From the NCBI RefSeq assembly GCF_019334805.1, contig NZ_CP079822.1:1736001-1800000 (forward strand): 64,000 bases of DNA, read 5' to 3'. The notes under the pieces were generated by a model that worked only from the letters and a program-made list of their open reading frames with translations, was not told the DNA's origin and did not search any database. The position numbers and the translations under genes are program-made. The stretch is from Rothia mucilaginosa (GTDB taxonomy: Bacteria > Actinomycetota > Actinomycetes > Actinomycetales > Micrococcaceae). Below, piece by piece: positions 52,190 to 60,644 of this stretch; within the stretch, counting starts at the first letter, position 1; each line of letters opens with the position of its first letter.

Positions 52190-52894
52190 ATGGCAACCAC
52201 CCCCACCCAGGCACGCACCCTGCTACTGACCTACTTCGGACCGTTCCCCGGCGTGCCCGTCAACCCCACCGTGGCGCTCGCAGAAGGCGCCGTGCGGGCG
52301 CTGAATACCGCCCGCCCGGACCTGCGCGTCGTGGCCCGCGAGCTGCCCGTCAGCTACGACGGATCCAGCGCCGCCCTGCGCGCCGCCCTGCAGGATGTGC
52401 AACCCGACGCGCTCATCAGCCTGGGCGTAGCGGTTGGCCGCGACGTGGTCAGCCTCGAACAGGTCGCCATCAATCTGGACTCCGCGGGCATTGAGGATAA
52501 CGACGGCGACCGACGCTGCGATGAGCCGATCGCTCCGGGCGGTCAGGAGGCGTACTTCTCCTCCCTGCCGGTGCGCGCCAGCTTTGAGCGCCTGCGTGCG
52601 GCGGGGGAGCCGGTCGAGATTTCGTACACCGCCGGAACCTACGTGTGCAACCATGTGTTCTACGAGGGTCAGCGCATCAGCCGTGAACTGGGTCTGAGCA
52701 TCCCCGCCGGATTCGTGCACGTGCCCGCAACCTGCGCCGACGGCGAAGAGGCCACCGAAGACACCGGCATGACCGCCCACCGTGACGCCGGTGGCGTTGT
52801 CCGTGACGAGCAGGGCATCCCGCAGCTACCCGAATCCACCGTGGTGCGCATTATTGCTGAGGTTGCCTCCGACACCCTGCCCGCCGTGAACTAG
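52190..52894 (+). CDS. pcp: pyroglutamyl-peptidase I
   Basis: A 234-residue cysteine peptidase that removes N-terminal pyroglutamate. The catalytic triad is E90 (SLEQVAIN), C153 (GTYVCNHVFY) and H177 (GFVHVPA). The motif YFGPFPGVPVNPT near the N-terminus is typical. ATG 52190 is preferred to the in-frame TTG two codons upstream. It ends at the terminator shared with pgi. Confidence 0.88.
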   Translation: MATTPTQARTLLLTYFGPFPGVPVNPTVALAEGAVRALNTARPDLRVVARELPVSYDGSSAALRAALQDVQPDALISLGVAVGRDVVSLEQVAINLDSAGIEDNDGDRRCDEPIAPGGQEAYFSSLPVRASFERLRAAGEPVEISYTAGTYVCNHVFYEGQRISRELGLSIPAGFVHVPATCADGEEATEDTGMTAHRDAGGVVRDEQGIPQLPESTVVRIIAEVASDTLPAVN

Positions 52895-52925
52895 CAGCAC
52901 GGTACTGAGCTAGAACCCCTATAAC

Positions 52926-52972
52926 AAAACCGCCGGATAGCCTCCCTAACTGGGAGCCTATCCGGCGGTTTT
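52926..52972. terminator. bidirectional terminator pcp / pgi
   Basis: A perfect 21-bp stem (52926-52946 with 52952-52972) with A and T runs at its ends. It is the longest perfect terminator in the window. Confidence 0.9.
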
Positions 52973-53021
52973 GCATCCTATACCCGCAGGCTATAAAACC
53001 CTCGGGGATAGGTTCGAACTA

Positions 53022-54698
53022 CTACTTGGTGCGGTTCTTCAGGTAGTAGTCAATCAGCGAGGCGGTCGAAGAATCCTGACGCTCCAGAACCTCGCGGTCA
53101 CCCTCAATAGCGGGAACCAGGTCCAGGGCCAGCTTCTTGCCCAGCTCAACACCCCACTGGTCGAAGGAATCGATGCCCCACACAACACCCTGAACGAAGG
53201 TGATGTGCTCGTACAGGGCAATCAGGGAGCCCAGAACGCGCGGGGTCAGGCGCGGTGCCATGATGGAGGTGGAGGGGCGGTTGCCGCTGAAGATACGTGC
53301 GTTGACCACGTGCTCCGCGGTGCCCTCTGCGCGAACCTCTTCCTCGGTCTTGCCGAACGCCAGAGCCTGAGACTGTGCGAAGAAGTTAGCCAGGAACAGC
53401 TCGTGAACGTCCTGCTCGCCGTCCTTGGTCGGGTGGACCGGGTTGGCGAAGGCCAGGAAGTCCGCGGGAATCAGGCGGGTGCCCTGGTGAATCAGCTGGT
53501 AGAAGGCGTGCTGGCCGTTGGTGCCGGGCTCGCCCCAGAACACTTCACCGGTTGCGTAGTTGACGAAGGAACCGTCCGCGCGAACAGACTTGCCGTTGGA
53601 CTCCATGGTCAGCTGCTGCAGGTACGCGGGGAAGCGGTGCAGGTACTGGTCGTAGGGAAGAACCGCGTGGGTCTCAGCGCCGAGGAAGTTCACGTTCCAG
53701 ATGTTCAGCAGACCCATCAGAACGGGTACGTTCTGAGCCAGGGGAGCGGTGCGGAAGTGCTCATCCATCGCGTGGAAGCCTGCGAGGAAGTCAGCGAAAA
53801 CCTTCGGGCCGAACACGATAGCCAGGGAGGTACCGATAGCGGAGTCTACGGAGTAGCGGCCGCCAACCCAGTCCCAGAAGCCGAAAGCGTTCTCGGGGTC
53901 AATGCCGAATGCTGCAACCTTGTCGAGTGCGGTGGAGACAGCCACGAAGTGCTTAGCCACAGCTTCGGATGCTTCCTTACCTTCCAGAGCGCCAGCCTCA
54001 GCCAGTGCGGACAGCAGCCACTCGCGTGCCACGCGCGCGTTGGTCAGGGTCTCGAGGGTGCCGAAAGTCTTGGACGCGACGATGAACAGGGTGGTCTCGG
54101 GGTCCAGGTCGGAGACCTTCTCTGCCACGTCGGTCGGGTCAATGTTGGAGATGAAACGTGCGGTGATGCCTGCGTCTGCGTAGGGCTTGAGAGCCTCGTA
54201 CACCATGACCGGGCCCAGGTCGGAGCCACCGATACCGATGTTCACGACGGTCTCGATGCGCTTGCCGGTGATGCCGGTCCACTCGCCGTTGCGCACGCGC
54301 TCAGCGAATGCGTAAATCTTCTTCAGCACGGCGTGAACGTCTGCGTCAACGTCCTGGCCGTCAACGGTCAGCGCGGGGGTGTAACCCTCGGGGCGGCGCA
54401 GTGCGGTGTGCAGCACGGCGCGGTCCTCGGTGACGTTAATGTGCTCACCGGAGAACATTGCCTCGCGGGCCTGCTCCAGCTTGACCTCTTCAGCGAGCTT
54501 GAGCAGCAGCTCAACGGTCTCGGAGGTAATCAGGTTCTTGGACAGGTCGACGTGCAGTTCGTCGGCGGTGAAGCTGAACTTCTGCGCGCGTTCCGGGTCA
54601 GCGGCAAACCATTCGCGCAGGTTCGGGGTGAGGGATTTGTGATGAGCGGACAGAGCCGACCATGCAGAAGTAGTCGTGGGGTCAATAGAAGTAGTCAT
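53022..54698 (-). CDS. pgi: glucose-6-phosphate isomerase
   Basis: A 558-residue enzyme, full length for the family. Signatures include [80 protein letters not shown]. It interconverts glucose-6-phosphate and fructose-6-phosphate, linking the alpha-glucoside locus to glycolysis. The start is ATG 54698 with a weak GGAAAC site. It is divergent from nudC. Confidence 0.95.
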   Translation of the reverse strand: MTTSIDPTTTSAWSALSAHHKSLTPNLREWFAADPERAQKFSFTADELHVDLSKNLITSETVELLLKLAEEVKLEQAREAMFSGEHINVTEDRAVLHTALRRPEGYTPALTVDGQDVDADVHAVLKKIYAFAERVRNGEWTGITGKRIETVVNIGIGGSDLGPVMVYEALKPYADAGITARFISNIDPTDVAEKVSDLDPETTLFIVASKTFGTLETLTNARVAREWLLSALAEAGALEGKEASEAVAKHFVAVSTALDKVAAFGIDPENAFGFWDWVGGRYSVDSAIGTSLAIVFGPKVFADFLAGFHAMDEHFRTAPLAQNVPVLMGLLNIWNVNFLGAETHAVLPYDQYLHRFPAYLQQLTMESNGKSVRADGSFVNYATGEVFWGEPGTNGQHAFYQLIHQGTRLIPADFLAFANPVHPTKDGEQDVHELFLANFFAQSQALAFGKTEEEVRAEGTAEHVVNARIFSGNRPSTSIMAPRLTPRVLGSLIALYEHITFVQGVVWGIDSFDQWGVELGKKLALDLVPAIEGDREVLERQDSSTASLIDYYLKNRTK

Positions 54699-54789
54699 GT
54701 TTCCATTCTCTTATTTTCGGGGGTCTCTGTCACCTCTTTCGAAGGTGATATGGAACGATACGGCGAAAAAATCGAAACCTGGCACGTCA

Positions 54790-54819
54790 TTGTGGCCTTG
54801 CAGTATCAAGATGTAGAGT
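54790..54819 (+). promoter_or_regulatory. promoter of nudC, leaderless-type
   Basis: TTGTGG (54790-54795), 18-base spacer and TAGAGT (54814-54819). The expected start is at or next to ATG 54827, and no ribosome site is seen. Confidence 0.45.
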
Positions 54820-54826
54820 AAACCCC

Positions 54827-55759
54827 ATGACTTCTTCATCTGAACACACTCCCGCTGATACTCATGCACCGCGCTACCTGCTCATTTCCCATGAAGGGGA
54901 AACCCTCCTCAACGATGACGGAACCGTGCACTACCTGACCGGTCACGATGCTGCTGAGCCGCTGACCGAAGAGGCCATCCTTGCGCGTAGCGTGATTCGC
55001 CCCGCCGCCTACGGTGCCGACGCCCAGAAGAATAGTGGTGCGGAGGTGCACGTGCTCTACTGCGAGGACGAAACCCTCGCGCAGGTCGCTACCGACCTGA
55101 ATAACCCTCGGGTGCGCGCCTCCGCCAGTGGTTTCCGCTACTACCCGGTCCACGAGAACCCGGAAGGCCGCGCCCACTACGCCACCGCCCTGGCACGCCG
55201 CGACTACCTGATCGACATGCGCTACTCCGCCTACAGTGGCGAGGAGGCGCCCCTCGGCTCGAAGGGAATCCGCCGCACCGCCTCCGGCGAGATGGTGTTC
55301 CCCCGCATTGAACCCGCCGTGATGGCGCTGGTGACCAGCCGTGACGGCGAGCGCGTGCTGTTGGCGAATAACCGCCAGTGGCACCCCAACCGGTTCGCCC
55401 TCATTGCCGGATTCGTTGACCCCGGCGAAAACCTCGAAGAGGCAATTGCCCGCGAAGTTTACGAAGAAACCGGCCTGCACGCCCTGAGCACCGAGTACCG
55501 TATGAGCGATGTGTGGCCTTTTCCGCGTTCGCTCATGATTTGCTACCGGGTGCGCGTGGATGAGAACGAGCCCATCATCCATCACGACGGTGAGATTCGC
55601 GCCGCACGCTGGTTCACCGCCGCTGAGCTGCGTGAGGCGATTGCCATTTCGGAGGAACGCGGCAATAGCGACGAGGACGACCCCGCCAAGCTGGAATTGC
55701 CCGGCACGAATGCCGTCGCCCGCCGCATGATTGATGAGTGGCTCGCAGAAAAGCCCTAG
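54827..55759 (+). CDS. nudC: NAD(+) diphosphatase NudC-like, zinc ribbon missing
   Basis: A 310-residue Nudix protein. The Nudix box is at 195-217 (GFVDPGENLEEAIAREVYEE), preceded by FPRIEPAVMALV and followed by the NudC marker VWPFPRS (SQPWPFPxS in the family). The region where NudC proteins carry a four-cysteine zinc ribbon (about 130-157) has no cysteine here. It hydrolyses NADH or NAD+ to NMN and AMP, and in bacteria can de-cap NAD-RNA. It is divergent from pgi. Confidence 0.85.
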   Translation: MTSSSEHTPADTHAPRYLLISHEGETLLNDDGTVHYLTGHDAAEPLTEEAILARSVIRPAAYGADAQKNSGAEVHVLYCEDETLAQVATDLNNPRVRASASGFRYYPVHENPEGRAHYATALARRDYLIDMRYSAYSGEEAPLGSKGIRRTASGEMVFPRIEPAVMALVTSRDGERVLLANNRQWHPNRFALIAGFVDPGENLEEAIAREVYEETGLHALSTEYRMSDVWPFPRSLMICYRVRVDENEPIIHHDGEIRAARWFTAAELREAIAISEERGNSDEDDPAKLELPGTNAVARRMIDEWLAEKP

Positions 55760-55969
55760 TGATACACTGGTAGCTAAGCCCAACGGAGGGGGGTCCGTTT
55801 TGGCGTGCCCGGAAACGTTCTCATCGCAGAGCGGGTCCATCGGCAAACACCCAAACCGGCAACGACCACCAGATACCTATCTGTGGGTACTGCCCTGTGA
55901 CCCCCTGCGCTGTCTAGAGCGCACCCGTTGGCAAGACTATCCCCTAGATTTAAGCGAGAAACTTAACGC

Positions 55970-57880
55970 ATGTCTGAAAACACCGCTTCGCGCCCCGACC
56001 TTCGCAATGTGGCTATCGTGGCACACGTTGACCACGGTAAGACCACCATCGTCGACGCGATGCTGCAGCAGACCCACGCCTTCTCTGCCCACGCAGATGT
56101 TGAAGACCGAGTCATGGACTCCGGTGACCTCGAAAAGGAAAAGGGCATCACCATTCTGGCGAAGAACACCACCGTGTTCTACAACGGCCCTTCCGCCAAC
56201 GGTGAGACCATCACCATTAACGTTATTGACACCCCCGGCCACGCCGACTTCGGTGGCGAGGTGGAGCGCGGCCTGTCCATGGTTGACGGCGTTGTGCTGC
56301 TCGTGGACGCATCCGAAGGCCCGCTGCCCCAGACCCGCTTCGTGCTGCGTAAGGCACTGGCTGCTAAGCTGCCCGTAATCCTCGTGGTGAACAAGGTTGA
56401 CCGCCCCGACTCCCGTATTGACGAGGTTGTTGGCGAGTCCATGGACCTGCTGCTCGGCCTGGCATCCGACCTGGCGGACGAGGTTCCCGACCTGGACCTG
56501 GACGCCGTGCTGAACGTTCCGGTGGTGTACGCATCCGGTAAGGCTGGCGCTGCATCCCTGAACCAGCCCGCAGACGGCCAGCTGCCCGACAACGACAACC
56601 TTGAGCCGCTGTTCAAGACCATCATCGAGCACGTGCCCGCCCCCACCTACGACCCCAACGAGGTTCTGCAGGCACACGTGACCAACCTGGACTCCTCCCC
56701 GTTCCTGGGCCGTCTGGCACTGGTCCGTATCTTCAACGGCACCCTGAAGAAGGGCCAGACCGTTGCGTGGGCACGTCACGACGGTGAGATCAAGAACGTC
56801 CGCATCTCCGAGCTGCTGGCGACCAAGGCTCTCGAGCGTGTTCCCGCAGAGTCCGCTGGCCCCGGCGAAATCGTCGCAGTGGCTGGTATCGAGGACATCA
56901 CCATTGGTGAAACCCTCACCGACGCTGAGAACCCCAAGCCCCTGCCGCTGATCAAGGTGGACGATCCCGCGATCTCCATGACCATCGGTATTAACACCTC
57001 CCCGCTGGCTGGCCGCGTCAAGGGCGCAAAGGTCACCGCACGTCAGGTGAAGGACCGCCTGGACCGCGAGCTGATCGGTAACGTGTCCATCAAGGTTCTG
57101 CCCACCCAGCGTCCGGACGCGTGGGAAGTTCAGGGCCGTGGCGAGCTCGCCCTGGCTATCCTCGTGGAGCAGATGCGCCGCGAAGGCTTCGAGCTGACCG
57201 TGGGTAAGCCCCAGGTGGTTACCAAGACCATCGACGGCAAGGTCTACGAGCCCATGGAGCACATGATCATTGACGTGCCCGAGGAGTACCTGGGCGCTGT
57301 CACCCAGCTGATGGCTGCACGTAAGGGCCGCATGGAGAACATGTCGAACCACGGTACCGGTTGGGTCCGCATGGAGTTCGCTGTTCCCGCACGTGGTCTG
57401 ATTGGTTTCCGTACTCAGTTCCTGACTGAGACCCGCGGTGCCGGTATTTCTTCCTCCTACTCGATTGAGCACGAGCCGTGGGCTGGCGAGATTGAGTACC
57501 GCACCAACGGTTCGCTGATTGCTGACCGTGCCGGCGTGGTGACCCCCTACGCGATGATTAACCTGCAGGAGCGTGGCACCTTCTTCGTGGAGCCCACCTC
57601 TGAGGTGTACGAGGGCATGATCGTTGGTATGAACTCCCGTGCAGACGACATGGAAGTTAACATCACCAAGGAAAAGAAGCTGACCAACATGCGTTCTTCG
57701 ACTGCGGACAACTTCGAAAACCTGACCCCGCCGAAGAAGCTGACCCTGGAAGAGTGCCTGGAGTTCGCTCGCGAAGACGAGTGCGTTGAGGTGACCCCCG
57801 AGGCGATTCGTATCCGTAAGGTCATCCTGGATTCCAACGAGCGTGTCCGCGAGTTCCGCCGCCGCGCCCGCGCGAACTAA
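55970..57880 (+). CDS. typA: ribosome-associated GTPase TypA/BipA
   Basis: A 636-residue translational GTPase. The G domain opens with VAIVAHVDHGKTTIVDAML (P-loop), then DSGDLEKEKGITILAKN (switch I region), DTPGHADFGGEVERGL and NKVDRPDSR. Domains II, III and the C-terminal domain of EF-G-like factors follow, ending with ARKGRMENM and GLIGFRTQFLTETRGAG. It helps 50S assembly and growth at stress temperatures. A 210-base leader precedes it, with a small AACGGA/TCCGTT hairpin at 55782-55799. Confidence 0.95.
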   Translation: MSENTASRPDLRNVAIVAHVDHGKTTIVDAMLQQTHAFSAHADVEDRVMDSGDLEKEKGITILAKNTTVFYNGPSANGETITINVIDTPGHADFGGEVERGLSMVDGVVLLVDASEGPLPQTRFVLRKALAAKLPVILVVNKVDRPDSRIDEVVGESMDLLLGLASDLADEVPDLDLDAVLNVPVVYASGKAGAASLNQPADGQLPDNDNLEPLFKTIIEHVPAPTYDPNEVLQAHVTNLDSSPFLGRLALVRIFNGTLKKGQTVAWARHDGEIKNVRISELLATKALERVPAESAGPGEIVAVAGIEDITIGETLTDAENPKPLPLIKVDDPAISMTIGINTSPLAGRVKGAKVTARQVKDRLDRELIGNVSIKVLPTQRPDAWEVQGRGELALAILVEQMRREGFELTVGKPQVVTKTIDGKVYEPMEHMIIDVPEEYLGAVTQLMAARKGRMENMSNHGTGWVRMEFAVPARGLIGFRTQFLTETRGAGISSSYSIEHEPWAGEIEYRTNGSLIADRAGVVTPYAMINLQERGTFFVEPTSEVYEGMIVGMNSRADDMEVNITKEKKLTNMRSSTADNFENLTPPKKLTLEECLEFAREDECVEVTPEAIRIRKVILDSNERVREFRRRARAN

Positions 57881-58276
57881 TACAGCGCGAATGACTGTTA
57901 GCGTTAGCGACTAACCTGCTGTAGCGGGTGTCGTTGCCCGAGCGCTGTCGTTGCGTAGGAGCCGCCGCTACCTTTCATGTGGAAGGTGGCGGCGGTTCTG
58001 TTTAACCGTTCCGTTCGGGAAATAACAGCGGGGCAGCGGGGGGAGAAGGGGGAGGAGAGCCGGGCGCTTTTGCTTTCTACTGAAAACCGCCTCCAAAAAC
58101 CGCTTCTGAAAAGCCTGAACACCCCGCGCTGTACATGCGAGTGTGTAAGATAAAATAATGCGCCTGCACGGTGGTGGCACCCGTCAGCTACTCAACGTCT
58201 GCTGATCAACGATGTAAATTGCCGGCGCGCTTTGACCGTCCAAGAAACCCAACCCTGCGTATGAGAGGGAAAGCCT
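57881..58276. other. intergenic region between typA and mshB
   Basis: This 396-base gap contains the typA hairpin. The remainder is leader sequence for the mshB-like gene and holds no gene I can support. Confidence 0.5.
57961..57998 (+). terminator. hairpin terminator after typA
   Basis: GCCGCCGCTACCTTTC (57961-57976) pairs with 57982-57996 with few mismatches. The T tail is weak (TTCTG). Confidence 0.6.
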
Positions 58277-59626
58277 GTGTCTGAAACCGAGAACACTCAG
58301 CCTGATTCTGCGACCCCTAGCTATCCCACGCAGGGTGAGCGCATCGCCCCCGGATCGCGCCGTGACCTGCTGCCGAATAACTACGATGCGAAGAAGGCAC
58401 GCATCCTGTTTGTGCATGCACACCCGGACGACGAAACCTCCTCGACCGGCGCAACCATGGCGTACTATGCGCAGAAGGGCGCGGAGGTGTACCTGCTGAC
58501 CGCTACCCGCGGTGAACTAGGTGAGGTCATCCCCGAGGAGCTACACCACCTGGAGGTCGGTAAGCCCGGCTGCCGTGATAATGGTGAGGCGCTGGGTGAG
58601 TATCGCACCGGTGAGCTTGCCGGCGCTATTAAGGCACTCGGCGTGAAGAAGCAATTCTTCCTGGGTCAGGAACCCGCCGTCGCTGAGGGCGCGCTGCCCC
58701 TGTACCGTGACTCCGGCATGGCGTGGGGCCCGGAGGGTAAGCCCGTCGCCAACCCGGTGGCGGCGGAGGACTCGTTGACCGCGCAGCCGCTGGAACCGCA
58801 GGCTCAGGCGCTGGTTGCCGCTATCCGCGCCCTCACCCCGGATGTTCTGGTTACCTACGATTCGGACGGCGGCTACGGCCACCCCGACCACGTGCGCGTG
58901 TACGAGATTGTGCACCGTGCCCTGCAGATTCTTGAAGATGACGAGGACCGCCCGATTCTTACCTGGGGTATTGAGGGTGAGTTCGACGCGGCTGATCAGC
59001 GCCTGCAGGCTGCTATTTACGGTGACGGCACCGCCAAGCGCAAGGCAATGGAGGCGCACCGCACCCAGATTACGGTGGTGGACGAGAAGACTTTTGAGTA
59101 CTCGAATAAGGTGCCGCAGAAGATTTCTGCCGTGGAGACTTTCCGTGTGCTCGACGGCGACCCGACGGCGACCGTGCATCCGAAGCCGCAGGAGGCCGGT
59201 CTGGTGGCGGGCGTTCTGACCGGCTCGATTCTGGGTATTTTTGCTGGTATTGCCGGGTCGATCTACCACGCTTGGGTCGTGTATGCGGGGGATACCGCCC
59301 TGCCCCTCGGCTTGCTGGTGGCGTACCTGACGGTTTTCTTTACCGCCCTGTGGTGCGCCCTGTCGCTGCGCCGCGGCTACGCGGCGGCGGTTGTGGCTGT
59401 TGCCGTGTTCGTGACCGTGTACGTGCTCGGATACGGTCGCCCCGATTCGCCGTTTGTTTTGGTGAACCCGGGTCATTCGGCGATTGGCTTCTACGGTGCC
59501 CTGTGGTGGTTTGGTGCCCCGGTTGCGGCGATGCTGGGCATGCTCGTGTACACGCGCGCTCGCGTGAAGGACGCGCAGTATTTCTCGCCGCGTGCGGCGC
59601 ATCAGCGTGCGCGCGCTAAGAAGTAG
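58277..59626 (+). CDS. mshB: PIG-L deacetylase (MshB-like) fused to a membrane domain
   Basis: A 449-residue fusion. Residues 40-300 form the PIG-L deacetylase domain of mycothiol biosynthesis: the metal motif HAHPDDE (47-53), TRGELGEVIPEE and the second His pair GHPDHVRV (202-208). MshB removes acetate from GlcNAc-inositol. From about 305 the protein continues with four membrane segments and a basic tail (RARVKDAQYFSPRAAHQRAR), which ordinary MshB lacks. The start is GTG 58277 behind GAGGGAAAGCC. The fdxA and dapC genes follow. Confidence 0.8.
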   Translation: MSETENTQPDSATPSYPTQGERIAPGSRRDLLPNNYDAKKARILFVHAHPDDETSSTGATMAYYAQKGAEVYLLTATRGELGEVIPEELHHLEVGKPGCRDNGEALGEYRTGELAGAIKALGVKKQFFLGQEPAVAEGALPLYRDSGMAWGPEGKPVANPVAAEDSLTAQPLEPQAQALVAAIRALTPDVLVTYDSDGGYGHPDHVRVYEIVHRALQILEDDEDRPILTWGIEGEFDAADQRLQAAIYGDGTAKRKAMEAHRTQITVVDEKTFEYSNKVPQKISAVETFRVLDGDPTATVHPKPQEAGLVAGVLTGSILGIFAGIAGSIYHAWVVYAGDTALPLGLLVAYLTVFFTALWCALSLRRGYAAAVVAVAVFVTVYVLGYGRPDSPFVLVNPGHSAIGFYGALWWFGAPVAAMLGMLVYTRARVKDAQYFSPRAAHQRARAKK

Positions 59627-59659
59627 CCTGAAGGCTATTACTATGTCATAACGTGGGGG

Positions 59660-59699
59660 AGGGGCGTTCCGGTTAGCCGGGACGCCCCTCCTGCTGTTT
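59660..59699 (+). terminator. terminator after mshB
   Basis: AGGGGCGTTCCGG (59660-59672) pairs with CCGGGACGCCCCT (59677-59689) with one mismatch, and TTTTT follows nine bases later. Confidence 0.75.
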
Positions 59700-59811
59700 T
59701 TGGGCGCTGCACCGCTGCTGTCTTCTGCACCCGCCGGATAGAGGCTCAGGTAGAGGACAATAGGGAAGAAAATTTATGCGTTATTCGGTGAATTTAGCGG
59801 AGGTGGAAATA

Positions 59812-59874
59812 ATGGCAACTTCATCAAAAAATTCATGTGACGAAGATTTCATTTTTGGCTTAATCTATTTTTAA
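59812..59874 (+). CDS. possible 20-residue small ORF
   Basis: ATG 59812 has a perfect GGAGGT seven bases ahead and opens a 20-codon ORF ending in FIFGLIYF. An in-frame ATG at 59776 would extend it to 32 residues. The codons are AT-rich, unlike host genes. It could be a small membrane peptide, or a chance ORF in AT-rich sequence. Confidence 0.3.
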   Translation: MATSSKNSCDEDFIFGLIYF

Positions 59875-59907
59875 AAGCCAGCCGACTAGTCGTAATGCAA
59901 ATAAATA

Positions 59908-59926
59908 CCAGGTCAGCCTAGCCTAA
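59908..59926 (+). promoter_or_regulatory. iron-box-like site (DtxR/IdeR type) upstream of fdxA
   Basis: CCAGGTCAGCCTAGCCTAA matches 15 of 19 positions of the DtxR/IdeR consensus TTAGGTTAGCCTAACCTAA. It lies 219 bases before fdxA, upstream of its probable promoter. Iron-dependent control is inferred from the match alone. Confidence 0.5.
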
Positions 59927-59976
59927 AAAATACCCCCACAAACCCAATGACCCACTGTCTGATACACCACGAAAAT

Positions 59977-60010
59977 ACTGTTAAACAGTCAGCGCGCGAT
60001 AGACTATACA
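59977..60010 (+). promoter_or_regulatory. probable fdxA promoter with overlapping palindrome
   Basis: TTAAAC (59981-59986) and TATACA (60005-60010) are 18 bases apart. ACTGTTAAACAGT (59977-59989) is a perfect palindrome covering the -35, as a regulator site would. Confidence 0.45.
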
Positions 60011-60126
60011 CAGACTTCCCCGCCGGGTACCAACCACTCGGCGGTTTACTCTGTAGATTCTGCCCTGCAGCAGACGACCCGCAGAACGGCGGGCACGGGG
60101 CGAACAGCTTCTAGAAAGGCACACCA

Positions 60127-60447
60127 ATGACCTACGTAATCGCGCTTCCCTGCGTGGATGTCAAAGACCGCGCATGCGTTGAAGAATGCCCCGTCGACTG
60201 CATCTACGAAGGCGAACGCACCCTGTACATCCACCCCGATGAGTGCGTGGACTGCGGCGCCTGCGAGCCCGTCTGCCCCGTAGAAGCAATCTACTACGAA
60301 GACGACGTCCCCGAAGAGTGGACTGAATACGTCAGCGCCAACGCAGACTTCTTCGACGACCTGGGTTCCCCCGGCGGTGCCGCAAAGCTCGGCCCCACCG
60401 GCAAGGACGTGCCCTTCATCGCGGCACTGCCCCCTCGTGGTGAGTAG
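60127..60447 (+). CDS. fdxA: 7Fe ferredoxin FdxA
   Basis: A 106-residue ferredoxin. Cysteines C9, C17, C21, C25, C40, C43, C46 and C50 lie in CVDVKDRACVEECPVDC and ECVDCGACEPVCP, the pattern of one [3Fe-4S] and one [4Fe-4S] cluster. The tail of about 55 residues is typical of actinobacterial FdxA. It transfers electrons to redox enzymes; the partner is unknown. ATG 60127 has GAAAGGCACACC ahead. The gene is followed by a hairpin and then dapC. Confidence 0.93.
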   Translation: MTYVIALPCVDVKDRACVEECPVDCIYEGERTLYIHPDECVDCGACEPVCPVEAIYYEDDVPEEWTEYVSANADFFDDLGSPGGAAKLGPTGKDVPFIAALPPRGE

Positions 60448-60506
60448 TAGCCTGCGGCGAATAATAGCGACAACCGCATAGACTGACCGCACCCGCTAAC
60501 GGGTGC

Positions 60507-60570
60507 CAAGAGCCTCCATCACAGCACCCGGTGCCCACGCACCGTCTAGGCGCTGGAATGGAGGCTCTTG
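60507..60570 (+). terminator. long-loop inverted repeat between fdxA and dapC
   Basis: CAAGAGCCTCCAT (60507-60519) and ATGGAGGCTCTTG (60558-60570) are perfectly complementary over 13 bp, with 38 bases between them that can fold further. It may be a terminator or an attenuator for dapC. Confidence 0.45.
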
Positions 60571-60644
60571 CTGTAGGCACGCCAGCGCACGGACGCTAGA
60601 CTAAAATGACGAAAACTATTATTCCCAAGCAACCAGGTGACACA

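Larger units (their letters stand above)
59627..60126. other. AT-rich control region upstream of fdxA
   Basis: This 500-base gap contains the mshB terminator, a possible 20-residue ORF (59812-59874), an iron-box-like palindrome (59908-59926) and the probable fdxA promoter with a second palindrome (59977-60010). It is far AT-richer than the genes on either side. Confidence 0.65.

Noticed and set aside
52971-54821. Plus-strand frame opposite pgi
   Set aside because: The minus strand encodes a full glucose-6-phosphate isomerase.
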